This document shows positions 33,954 through 41,292 of a DNA stretch of 64,000 nucleotides, one piece after another. Positions within the stretch are counted from its first letter, which is position 1. Every line of letters begins with the position of its first letter. The stretch lies in the NCBI RefSeq assembly GCF_949769285.1, contig NZ_OX458331.1:496001-560000 (forward strand), in the 5' to 3' direction. The notes beneath the pieces were generated by a model. It saw only the letters and a program-made list of their open reading frames with translations, searched no databases and was not told the DNA's origin. A program made the position numbers and the translations under genes. The DNA is from Anaerococcus sp. Marseille-Q7828. GTDB lineage: Bacteria; Bacillota; Clostridia; Tissierellales; Peptoniphilaceae.

Positions 33954-34577
33954 TTACATTAATGAAGCTTCAATTGCACTCTTCTTAACACTATCTAAAT
34001 GAATTTTCAACGCTTCTATGGCTAAATCCTTATCTTTTCTACTAATTGCTTCTATTATTTTCATATGCTCATTTATAGTTTTTTCCGATCTATTAGGATC
34101 TTTGGAAGCAATAGTTCTATATACGCTAACTTGTTTATTAAGTTTAATTAATATTTCCGATAGAGTTTCATTATTAGCCTTGTTAATAAAATAATTATGG
34201 AAATCTTCATCTAATTTTCTTGCTATTTCCCATGAAAAATTTTTTTCTAAATTAATATACTTTTCTTTTAAGTTTAATAAAATATATTCATCTAAAGAAT
34301 CGAAAGATTTCTCTAAAGCTAATACTTCTAATGACGACCTAACGTCGTAAATGTTTTCTATATCTTTTGTAGTAATTTGTCTTACAAACGTACCCTTACC
34401 AGGATAACTTATTACAAAACCATCATTTTCTAGATCTTTTAGTGCTTCTCTAACTGGAGTCCTGGATACATGTAATCTTTCAGCAAAAACAGTTTCGACA
34501 ATGGGATCTCCACTTTTTAACTTTCCATTTGATATTAGTTCTTCAATATATAAATATACTTTATCTTTTAATCTCAT
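33954..34577 (-). CDS. GntR-family (FadR/FCD type) repressor
   Basis: 207 residues. The winged helix is at the N-terminus: LKSGDPIVETVFAERLHVSR, TPVREALKDLENDGFV, then YPGKGTFV. The all-helical FCD ligand domain follows (YDVRSSLEVLALEKS, a DEDFHNYFINKANN metal-site stretch, and NEHMKIIEAI with its His). FCD regulators sense small carboxylates, which fits control of the neighbouring carrier and aldolases. Start at 34577: GGGAG lies five bases before this ATG. It is transcribed separately, with its own terminator. Confidence 0.87.
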   Translation of the reverse strand: MRLKDKVYLYIEELISNGKLKSGDPIVETVFAERLHVSRTPVREALKDLENDGFVISYPGKGTFVRQITTKDIENIYDVRSSLEVLALEKSFDSLDEYILLNLKEKYINLEKNFSWEIARKLDEDFHNYFINKANNETLSEILIKLNKQVSVYRTIASKDPNRSEKTINEHMKIIEAISRKDKDLAIEALKIHLDSVKKSAIEASLM

Positions 34578-34722
34578 TATAACTCCCACAAGACTCTTTT
34601 ATAATTATATTTATCTTAATACTCTTATTCATTCTACCTCAAATCACGATTATCAGCAGTTCATATATATAATACAAACTAAAAATATTATAAATCCAAA
34701 TATATTATCGTAGAATAAAAAC

Positions 34723-35226
34723 CTATATTTGATAACTAATATTTCTCTTTATAAAATACATATTCAAATCGTCATCATTAATGCAAGTATCTCCAGCTTT
34801 TACAATTTCACCCTTGTAGTAAATTCCTTTGCCATCGGGAATAAATCCATTTTTGATGTACATTCTTTGTGCTTTACCATAGTCTGGATTAAGTCCAACG
34901 CCGATACCCACTTGTGAACCATTTGCTTTTTTGATTATAGCATCCAAAAGTTCCTGACCTATGCCTTTATTTTGATATTTTTCGAAGACGTTAAAGTCTT
35001 TGATTTCAGGGATTTTGGCATTCTTAAATGGACCTGAACTTGGATTTTTTACTAGAGTGATATATCCTTTAACTTGGTCATCATTTTCATACACTAAAAC
35101 TATACGATCCCCCTTGTTTTGTTCTTGTAAATATGTATTTAAAATGTCAGTTCTCTCATCCCAACCTTGGTCGGCAAAATTCTTGTTTATTTGCCCTATG
35201 TGGTCTACTGTCATTTTTACTATCAT
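34723..35226 (-). CDS. GNAT-family N-acetyltransferase
   Basis: 167 residues. The acetyl-CoA loop is in FNVFEKYQNKGIGQELLDAI (the Q/R-x-x-G-x-G/A motif), with YGKAQRMYIKNGFIPDGKG as the C-terminal GNAT strand and helix. The acceptor is unknown. AAGGGGGAGCTT lies before the ATG. Monocistronic, with a parS-like site immediately upstream. Confidence 0.83.
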   Translation of the reverse strand: MIVKMTVDHIGQINKNFADQGWDERTDILNTYLQEQNKGDRIVLVYENDDQVKGYITLVKNPSSGPFKNAKIPEIKDFNVFEKYQNKGIGQELLDAIIKKANGSQVGIGVGLNPDYGKAQRMYIKNGFIPDGKGIYYKGEIVKAGDTCINDDDLNMYFIKRNISYQI

Positions 35227-35260
35227 AAGCTCCCCCTTTATTACTATTATATTAGTTTAA

Positions 35261-35276
35261 TGTTTCACATGAAACA
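35261..35276. promoter_or_regulatory. parS-like ParB binding site
   Basis: TGTTTCACATGAAACA matches the chromosomal parS consensus TGTTNCACGTGAAACA at all but one central base. It lies between genes about 25 kb from the origin, where parS sites usually cluster. parA and parB themselves are not in the window. Confidence 0.68.
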
Positions 35277-35304
35277 AAAAAGCCACGATTTTTATCGCGA
35301 CTTT
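35276..35304 (-). terminator. Terminator of the duplicated ABC exporter (copy A)
   Basis: Minus strand AGTCGCGAT-loop-ATCGTGGCT stem followed by six T, beginning eight bases after the stop at 35312. The T-run abuts the parS-like site. Confidence 0.8.
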
Positions 35305-35311
35305 GGAAGTT

Positions 35312-36907
35312 TTACATTTTCCCATATACTTTCATTCTCCCCTCATCCATATGTATTAATTCATCAAATCTTGATAGATTCTCTTCTGATAGATCGTGGG
35401 TGATTTCAATTATTATCTTATCTTGTAAGTTTAATAGATAATCTTTTATTATATTGCTTGTTTTGTGGTCAATACTAGCAAAGGGCTCATCTAAAAGTAT
35501 TATTGGTCTATCGGCTACTAGCATACGTACTATGCCTACAATTTGCTTTTCTCCTCCACTTAGCTTATTTATATCCTCATAATTTATGATTTTGTTTCTC
35601 ATTTTTTCGTTTAGGACCATCAAGAAATTGTTTACTAATTTCGTATCGGTCTCCATACTTTTGAAAATACTAATGTTGTTTATAAAATCTGTTCTAAATA
35701 GATATTCATATTGTTTGAGAGAGAATATGTATTCGTCCAAATCGTCTATAGGATTCCCATCTATATAAATTTCCCCAGTTTCTGCTTCTAGGCTTCCATC
35801 AATGAGTTTTAATAGGCTAGATTTGCCAGATCCGCTATGTCCAAGAATAGCATATCTTTTATTTTTCTCAAATACATAGTTTACCTTATCTAAGGAAAAA
35901 TTATCAAATGTGATAGATAAATTCTCTAAGCTTAGCTTATCGACTTTCTTATCTTCCCATTTGTCTTTTTCTTCTATTAGGTCTCCATTAATGAAATCCA
36001 TAGTTTCATCAACTAATTCTTGGGTAGAATTTATAAGATTTATGCAACTTAGAATATCATTAATAGGATCTAGGAAACTAGTAGTGTATCCAAAAGCTGC
36101 TATTCCAACTCCAACAGTGATTTTCCCTTGAGCCAGAAGTATAGCTACTATAACAAAGGTATTAAATTCTACTAGAAATATACCAAAAGCTCCTGCTAAA
36201 TCTGAAATAGTTTTAAACTTACCAAACTTATATCTTTTGTCCTCACTATCAGTAAGATATGACCTATGCTCGTTATTAATATTCTTAAAAGTCACTCTAT
36301 TGATTCGTGATTTACCAGATAATAAGTCAAGAACCTTATCAAAGTATCTCTTTATGCTAGCTATTTGCTCTCCCCTTAAAAATGACAATCTCTTTTTGAA
36401 GATTTTAGGGATAAATACAATTAAGACAGAAGATAATAGGACAACTATACTTATCCTATAATCTACAAAAACAAGCAAGGTTGTTAAAAATACTATAATA
36501 TTTAGTATAGATTTATAGAGATCTATGTAGGCACTTAGATAATCCTCGTCTATTGCTTCCACATTCTCAGTAAAAATCACTAAGTAGTCAGCAACTTTTC
36601 TTTTGTTAAATTCGTGGATGTCTAAAGAAGAAATATGCTTAAACAAATCATCTTTAATCTTTACAAAAAACAACTTAGAAACTTTCCACTCGTATAACCT
36701 AGATATGTATTGGAAGAATAAATTTAGAAGAATCAATAATACATAAATGCCAATAAGTTTAAAAACAAGACTTAAACCTTCTTCTAAAATATAATCAAAT
36801 AAATATTTGTTAACCAATGGAAATATTGCCACAGTAATTGAGTACAATAAAGTAAATATGATTTGTATTATAATTGGAATTTTCAATTTTCGTATATATT
36901 TTTTCAT
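35312..36907 (-). CDS. ABC exporter with fused permease and ATPase, copy A
   Basis: 531 residues. Six N-terminal membrane helices (PIIIQIIFTLLYSITVAIFP onward) are followed by a nucleotide-binding domain with Walker A LGHSGSGKSSLLKL, Q-loop LKQYEYLF, signature KLSGGEKQIVGIVRML, Walker B IILLDEPFASID and H-loop ITHDLSE. It differs by only about a dozen residues from the exporter at 45537-47117 inside the RiPP locus; only the last eight or so residues are unrelated. It is a half-size exporter that should form a homodimer. No peptide genes lie beside this copy. Confidence 0.87.
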   Translation of the reverse strand: MKKYIRKLKIPIIIQIIFTLLYSITVAIFPLVNKYLFDYILEEGLSLVFKLIGIYVLLILLNLFFQYISRLYEWKVSKLFFVKIKDDLFKHISSLDIHEFNKRKVADYLVIFTENVEAIDEDYLSAYIDLYKSILNIIVFLTTLLVFVDYRISIVVLLSSVLIVFIPKIFKKRLSFLRGEQIASIKRYFDKVLDLLSGKSRINRVTFKNINNEHRSYLTDSEDKRYKFGKFKTISDLAGAFGIFLVEFNTFVIVAILLAQGKITVGVGIAAFGYTTSFLDPINDILSCINLINSTQELVDETMDFINGDLIEEKDKWEDKKVDKLSLENLSITFDNFSLDKVNYVFEKNKRYAILGHSGSGKSSLLKLIDGSLEAETGEIYIDGNPIDDLDEYIFSLKQYEYLFRTDFINNISIFKSMETDTKLVNNFLMVLNEKMRNKIINYEDINKLSGGEKQIVGIVRMLVADRPIILLDEPFASIDHKTSNIIKDYLLNLQDKIIIEITHDLSEENLSRFDELIHMDEGRMKVYGKM

Positions 36908-36929
36908 TATTTATTCTCCGATAATAATT

Positions 36930-37110
36930 ATTTAACTTTATTTTAATCGGTAAATAAAAAACATGCAAACAATTATAATTGCATTCATATTTTTTATACT
37001 ATATGTCTTTCATAATTTTAATTTGTAATTCTAGATATACATACAGGTGTTTATCTGATACAAGCATAATTTACTAGTTGACAATACATTCCTACTACTT
37101 TTTAACAATT
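36930..37110. repeat. Repeat of the exporter 3' flank (also at 45385-45536)
   Basis: About 150-180 bases here closely match 45385-45536. Shared stretches include AACATGCAAACAAT, TAATTTGTAATTCTAGATAT, ACATACAGGTG and CTAGTTGACAATACA. At 45 kb this sequence directly follows the exporter stop. Here it is upstream of copy A and next to a fragment of a third exporter copy, so it records tandem duplication of an exporter-plus-flank unit. Confidence 0.75.
36955..36990 (-). terminator. Terminator inside the repeated flank (copy near 37 kb)
   Basis: Minus strand TGCAATTATAATTGTTTGCA hairpin followed by T-rich DNA; counterpart of the better-formed hairpin at 45407-45439. It probably ended transcription of the now-decayed third exporter copy. 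Confidence 0.5.
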
Positions 37111-37147
37111 TCCTCTTAAAAAAGATAATCTCTTTTTAAATATTTTA
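37097..37147 (-). pseudogene. Fossil third exporter copy, 3' piece
   Basis: After the repeated flank, the bases just past 37100 resemble the exporter 3' end. From about 37118, AAAGATAATCTCTTTTTAAA matches an interior exporter segment (46590-46612), so most of the 3' half has been deleted. The match stops near 37147 at AATATTTTA and resumes at 41166, across a 4-kb insertion. Confidence 0.65.
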
Positions 37148-37849
37148 ACTATAGATACTTATAAAGATGGCAAAAAAATCATAGATATCAGAGACTTAAA
37201 AAAGCTTAAAAAAAGCAAAGTCCCTATAAGCATAAAGACCAGCACTAAAGTGCGTAATCTTCTCAGATACTGCGACCGCTACTCAGATGGTAAAGCTATC
37301 AGTATATACCGAGGACATCAGCCTTATGATGATACAGAGCTACGCACCGTAAAAGGCTGGAGGAAGATATATAGAAAGCCTATATCTGACGATTATATCT
37401 TTTATATGCGTGCAAACAGACAAGGCGGAGAGTGGTGTGATTACTGCTTTTATGAGGATACTGTAGAGCTATCAGAAGACGAAAAAGAGCTTATAAGAGC
37501 AGAAAGACGAGAGGAAAGAAGACTACGAGAAGCTCGTAAAAGGCGAGAAGAGTATCAGTGCAAAAGGGCAGAGGGCTACTGGAAAACAGCTTGGCAATGG
37601 CTTTCTGAGGATCAAAGAAAAGTCGAAGATGACTCTTATCCTGAGGAAAGATATAACTTGCTCTATGATGAAGCTGCAAACAGCTTTGAGCAAGCAAAAA
37701 AGCCTTTCTATTACTATAGTGAGTATGACACGGTAGAGGTAAGCGAAGAAGAGTATGAAGAGCTTAAAAACCAATATATATCAAGGTTTGGCGGCTGGGA
37801 AAAGATAGACCTAGAGCACACAGAATACAATGGAAAAAAATTGTATTAA
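37148..37849 (+). pseudogene. 5'-truncated hypothetical gene at the edge of the inserted segment
   Basis: An open frame runs from the junction with the fossil exporter to 37849. It has no ATG start and no ribosome-binding site; GTG at 37250 is the first possible start but lies inside conserved-looking sequence (GKKIIDIRDLKKLKKSKVP precedes it). The product is rich in Tyr, Glu and Arg, with KYWxxW-like and charged helical stretches and a C-terminal EVSEEEYEELKNQYISR. I do not recognise it; codon choice (more GC and AGA/CGA) differs from neighbours and suggests a phage or plasmid source. Confidence 0.55.
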
Positions 37850-37955
37850 TTAGACGGGGGATTCTGTCTTTTTTGTTAAAGAGTAAAAATCCCGCTTGGA
37901 AAGGTAAAAAAACAGAAGTCAAATATTCATATATTAAAATTATTCACATATAAAT

Positions 37956-37983
37956 TTGACATTAGAAAGACATATGCTATAAT
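37956..37983 (+). promoter_or_regulatory. Promoter of the metal-efflux cassette
   Basis: TTGACA (37956-37961), 16-base spacer, TATAAT (37978-37983), 38 bases before the arsR-type start. Confidence 0.82.
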
Positions 37984-37984
37984 G

Positions 37985-38010
37985 TTCATATAAACATATG
38001 CTCATATGAA
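37985..38010. promoter_or_regulatory. ArsR/SmtB-type operator
   Basis: TTCATAT-N12-ATATGAA, with an additional CATATG between the arms. The inverted repeat lies directly after the -10 box and before the regulator's ribosome-binding site, the usual place for ArsR/CadC family repressors. Confidence 0.72.
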
Positions 38011-38021
38011 CGGAGGTGATA

Positions 38022-38315
38022 ATGATAACTATCAAAGATGAAGAAATTTTATTTGATTTAGCTGATCTTTTTAAGGTTTTTGGTGATTCGACTAGGATTA
38101 GAATCATGAATGTGCTTTTTAGTGGACCTACTTCTGTAGGCGAAATTGCAGAAGTCTTGGATATGAGCCAGTCAGCTATAAGCCACCAGCTAAAGAGCTT
38201 GAAGGATAACAATTTGGTCAGTTCCAAGAGAAGTGGCAAGTCAATATACTACGAACTTGCCGATGACCACGTCAAGACAATTTTTATGACAGGATTAGAA
38301 CATATTAATGAATAG
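38022..38315 (+). CDS. ArsR/SmtB-family metal-responsive repressor
   Basis: 97 residues, winged helix: LADLFKVFGDSTRIRIMNVL, then VGEIAEVLDMSQSAISHQLK and SSKRSGKSIYYELADDHV. The CadC-type N-terminal ELCVCDL motif is missing; the likely metal ligands are the Asp/His in the C-terminal helix (ADDHVKTIF plus HINE), the alpha-5 site used by Zn/Co sensors such as CzrA and SmtB. I use ATG 38022, five bases after GGAGG. First gene of a three-gene operon. Confidence 0.88.
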   Translation: MITIKDEEILFDLADLFKVFGDSTRIRIMNVLFSGPTSVGEIAEVLDMSQSAISHQLKSLKDNNLVSSKRSGKSIYYELADDHVKTIFMTGLEHINE

Positions 38316-38324
38316 GAGAATATA

Positions 38325-38549
38325 ATGAAAGTTAAATATAAAGTAGAAAGTGATAACCTATGTCCAAATTGTGCAGCGAAGATTGAAGAGGCTGTTAAGA
38401 AAATTGATGGAGTGAATGATGCCAACCTATCATTCCTAACTTTGAAGCTAAAGATGGAATTAGCTGATGATGCTAATGAAGATGCCATTTTTGATGAGGC
38501 AAATAAACTAGCTGATAAACTTGAGCCAGGGACTGTCTTAGTGAGGTAG
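38325..38549 (+). CDS. Stand-alone heavy-metal-associated (HMA) domain protein
   Basis: A 74-residue ferredoxin-fold HMA domain. CPNCAAKIEEAV is the metal-binding CxxC loop, followed by KKIDGVNDANLSFLTLKLKM. It lies between the repressor and the P-type ATPase, three bases from the latter. ATPases of this class usually carry such a domain at their own N-terminus, which this one lacks. The HMA domain therefore appears to be a separate metallochaperone or detached regulatory domain. Confidence 0.87.
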   Translation: MKVKYKVESDNLCPNCAAKIEEAVKKIDGVNDANLSFLTLKLKMELADDANEDAIFDEANKLADKLEPGTVLVR

Positions 38550-38552
38550 GAT

Positions 38553-40400
38553 ATGTTTGAGTCTATGACAGATGCTCACAAAAAGGAGCTGAGTAAACTT
38601 ATAGCTATAGGTATTTTTACTGCTATATTAGCAGTATTAAGTAATACTATAGGTGAAAATATATGGATTGTGGGTGGGTTTTTATTAGCCTACTTGCTAT
38701 CCGCATGGCATGTTTTGATAAAAGGGTTTAAGGGAATCATCCGTGGCCAGGCCATGGGTGAGGACTTCCTTTTGTCTATAGCATCAATTGCAGCCTTCAT
38801 CCTAGGCCAATATATAGAAGCAATTGCTGTAATACTTTTTTATAATTTTGGTGATTTATTTGAAAATATAGCAAGCCATAAGTCCCGCCAAAACATAGAA
38901 GGACTCCTAGACTTAGTGCCTGATGTGGCCAATAAGGTAAACCCAGATGGTTCTACTACAGAAATCGACCTAGATGATGTAGAAGTAGGAGATATCCTCC
39001 TGGTTCGTGATGGTGAGAAAATTGGTGTGGATGGTGTCGTTATAGAAGGTCATGGCCTCCTTGATACATCCTCTGTCACTGGAGAATCCATGCCAGTAGA
39101 AGCCGAAGTAGGGTCTGAGGTTATATCTTCATCGCTTCTTACTGAGGGTATTATCAAAATACGCGCCCAAAAAGAATTTGATGATTCTGTTGCAGCAAAG
39201 ATTATGGAGATTATAGAAGATTCCGCAGAAAGTAAGTCTGAAAGTGAAAAGATGGTAACAAGATTTGCCAAAATCTATACCCCAATTGTTGTAGCTATTG
39301 CGCTTATAGTAGCTATCATCCCTCCCCTATTTTTTGGAGGAGATTGGTATGACTCTATATTCTTGGCAGCTACATTTTTAGTAATATCATGCCCATGTGG
39401 CCTAGTATTATCAGTCCCACTAAGCTTTATGTCAGGCCTAGGACTAGCTAGTGAAAATGGAATCCTTATAAAAGGAAGCCAGTATTTTGAAGGACTAAAA
39501 AATGCCAAAGTCCTATTATCAGATAAGACCGGAACCCTTACTACAGGGAATTTCAAAGTAAAAGATATAGAATATTTTACTGACCATGATAAGGAAAAAA
39601 TACTCGATTATATATACAATATCGAGCTAATGAGTACCCATCCTATCGCAAAAGGGATAGTAAAAAGTCTAGACCGTGATGAAAAACATGATTTGTTTGA
39701 AGAAGTGACCAATGAAAAGGGCCTTGGTGTAAGAGCTACTAGCAAGGATGGAGACCTAATCAAGATAGGTTCTGCTAGATTTATTGGCTATGATGGAGAA
39801 GAAAATGACAGGGCAATCTATGTATCTATAGATGACAAGCTTGCTGCAAAAGTAATAATCGAAGATGAAATCAAAGACCAATCATTTGAAACTATAGAAA
39901 ATCTTCACAACCATTTTGAAAATATAGCTGTAGTATCAGGCGATGGCAAAAATGCAGTTGAAGAAACAGCCAAAGAACTTGGCCTAGATGACTACTACGC
40001 AGAAGTCATGCCAGACCAGAAGCTAGAAATTATGAAAGGCTACCAAGATAAAGGACTTCCTACAGTCTTTGTAGGAGATGGTATCAACGACGCCCCAGTC
40101 CTTACCAATGCAGATGTTGGTATATCAATGGGAGAAACAGCATCTGACCTTGCTATAGAATCATCCGATATACTCGTAGTTAACGGAGAGTTTAGCCAGA
40201 TGAGCAAGCTAATGAAAATCTCAGACCTTACCAATAGGACAGTAAGGCAAAACGTGATTTTCATAATGGCTGTCAAAATAGTAATCCTAATAGCAGGACT
40301 ACTAGGATATGCAAATATGTGGCTAGCAATATTTGGAGATGTTGGAGTTACAATAATAGCAGTCCTATGGGCAATGAGGATACTAAAAAAGAAAATATAA
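38553..40400 (+). CDS. P1B-type metal-translocating ATPase (Zn/Cd type)
   Basis: A 615-residue membrane ATPase with no N-terminal HMA domain. It starts with membrane helices, then TGES (actuator loop, VTGESMPVEAE), the membrane metal site SCPCGLVLSVPLSF, the phosphorylation motif SDKTGTLTTG, THPIAKGI (the HP motif) and VGDGINDAPVL, ending in two helices. CPC with the accompanying sequence is typical of ZntA/CadA-like Zn2+/Cd2+ exporters. Controlled by the ArsR-type repressor upstream. A strong terminator follows. Confidence 0.9.
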   Translation: MFESMTDAHKKELSKLIAIGIFTAILAVLSNTIGENIWIVGGFLLAYLLSAWHVLIKGFKGIIRGQAMGEDFLLSIASIAAFILGQYIEAIAVILFYNFGDLFENIASHKSRQNIEGLLDLVPDVANKVNPDGSTTEIDLDDVEVGDILLVRDGEKIGVDGVVIEGHGLLDTSSVTGESMPVEAEVGSEVISSSLLTEGIIKIRAQKEFDDSVAAKIMEIIEDSAESKSESEKMVTRFAKIYTPIVVAIALIVAIIPPLFFGGDWYDSIFLAATFLVISCPCGLVLSVPLSFMSGLGLASENGILIKGSQYFEGLKNAKVLLSDKTGTLTTGNFKVKDIEYFTDHDKEKILDYIYNIELMSTHPIAKGIVKSLDRDEKHDLFEEVTNEKGLGVRATSKDGDLIKIGSARFIGYDGEENDRAIYVSIDDKLAAKVIIEDEIKDQSFETIENLHNHFENIAVVSGDGKNAVEETAKELGLDDYYAEVMPDQKLEIMKGYQDKGLPTVFVGDGINDAPVLTNADVGISMGETASDLAIESSDILVVNGEFSQMSKLMKISDLTNRTVRQNVIFIMAVKIVILIAGLLGYANMWLAIFGDVGVTIIAVLWAMRILKKKI

Positions 40401-40406
40401 ATACAT

Positions 40407-40445
40407 TCCCTAGGAAAGTCATGAACTTAACTAGGGATTTTTTTA
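40407..40445 (+). terminator. Terminator of the metal-efflux operon
   Basis: TCCCTAG (40407-40413) pairs with CTAGGGA (40431-40437), followed by seven T. Confidence 0.87.
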
Positions 40446-40479
40446 TTGCAAAAATAGCTTAAAACGATAAAAAAATAAA

Positions 40480-40543
40480 GACAAATGCCAGTTTATGCTG
40501 GGATTTGTCTTCGGTCTGATCAGACAACTTTGTCTGAAGACAA
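40480..40543. promoter_or_regulatory. Cluster of palindromes before the Cys/His-rich gene
   Basis: GTCTGATCAGAC (40514-40525) is a perfect palindrome, TTGTCTGAAGACAA (40530-40543) is another, and TTGTCTTC at 40506 pairs with GAAGACAA. A further stem, ACAAATGCCAG/CTGGGATTTGT, is at 40480-40509. Repeated GTCTGA/TCAGAC half-sites suggest a metal-regulator operator; an attenuator hairpin is also possible. Confidence 0.5.
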
Positions 40544-40607
40544 AATTATGATAAAATATAAAATCGAGGTATAGTTCAGGAGTAGAAATGAATAAAGGGA
40601 GAAATAT

Positions 40608-40991
40608 ATGAATAAAATATTTGCAATATTATTAGCAACAAGCCTAGTAGGCGGTGCGGGATATGCTAAAAACATGGACAATACGCAAAATGAAACTGAA
40701 TCAAATATATGTATAAATGAAGATTCTTATTATCACAATCACATGCACAGAGACTGCGAAAACCATATGGCAGACTATTGTGATGAAACATACAAAAGTG
40801 AAGGCTACCAAGCTTGCAAAGATTTTATGAACGAAAACTACATGGATATGCAAACATGCAAGCACTCCACCAATAAAAACTCTTATGATACTTGCCATAG
40901 AGTAGGAGAAGAGAAAAGAAATAAAAACCATCATCATATGTCAAGGAAATTTTCTAATAGAAATGATGAATGTAAGAAACATATGAGATAA
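40608..40991 (+). CDS. Secreted Cys/His-rich protein, probable metal binder
   Basis: 127 residues with a Sec signal peptide (IFAILLATSLVGGAGYA). The mature part is unusually rich in His and Cys (YYHNHMHRDCENHMADYC, CKHSTNKNSYDTCHR, NHHHM) with Met and acidic residues, and there is no lipobox. It follows a Zn/Cd-type ATPase and is preceded by palindromes, so it may buffer or sequester metal outside the membrane. I recognise no family. AGGGAGAAATAT precedes the ATG. Confidence 0.7.
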   Translation: MNKIFAILLATSLVGGAGYAKNMDNTQNETESNICINEDSYYHNHMHRDCENHMADYCDETYKSEGYQACKDFMNENYMDMQTCKHSTNKNSYDTCHRVGEEKRNKNHHHMSRKFSNRNDECKKHMR

Positions 40992-40996
40992 TCTAG

Positions 40997-41024
40997 AACC
41001 CACAGTATTAATTGTGGGTTTTTT
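40997..41024 (+). terminator. Terminator of the Cys/His-rich gene
   Basis: AACCCACA (40997-41004) pairs with TGTGGGTT (41013-41020), followed by six T. Confidence 0.9.
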
Positions 41025-41165
41025 ATTTGGAAAATTAGAGGAAAAAGTAAAACGAAGTGGACTTCCTTGAGCGGAGCAATAGCGAAGTCGAAAGGTCTAG
41101 CTTTTTACCTCCGTTCATTACAATTATAACCTATTTTACTCGATTTTAATACACTTGTGACTAAA
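41025..41165. other. Right end of the inserted segment
   Basis: No gene. GAGGAAAAAG near 41038 pairs with CTTTTTACCTC near 41102, enclosing GAAGTGGACTTC and other self-complementary pieces, so this stretch could fold as RNA or be a remnant of a mobile-element end. The more balanced base composition differs from the surroundings. Sequence similar to the exporter resumes at about 41166. Confidence 0.4.
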
Positions 41166-41290
41166 TAGGGTATAATGCAATTAATACAGAAGATAAAAGG
41201 ACAACTATGCTTATCCTATAATCTACAAAAACTAGTAAAGTTGTTAAATATACTATAATATTAAGGATAGATTTATTTATATAGTGCCTA
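41166..41290 (-). pseudogene. Fossil third exporter copy, interior piece
   Basis: Continues the match broken at 37147. Shared stretches with 46615-46745 include AGGACAACTATGCTTATCCT, ATAATCTACAAAAACTAG and ATAATATTAAGGATAGATTT. It ends a few bases before the stop of the next ABC gene. With the 3' piece it forms a deleted and interrupted relic of the duplicated exporter. Confidence 0.72.
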
Positions 41291-41292
41291 GA

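Noticed and set aside
40480-40511. A terminator for plus-strand transcription before the Cys/His-rich gene
   Set aside because: The stem has no T-run on the plus strand and no minus-strand gene ends there; treated as part of a possible operator or attenuator region.
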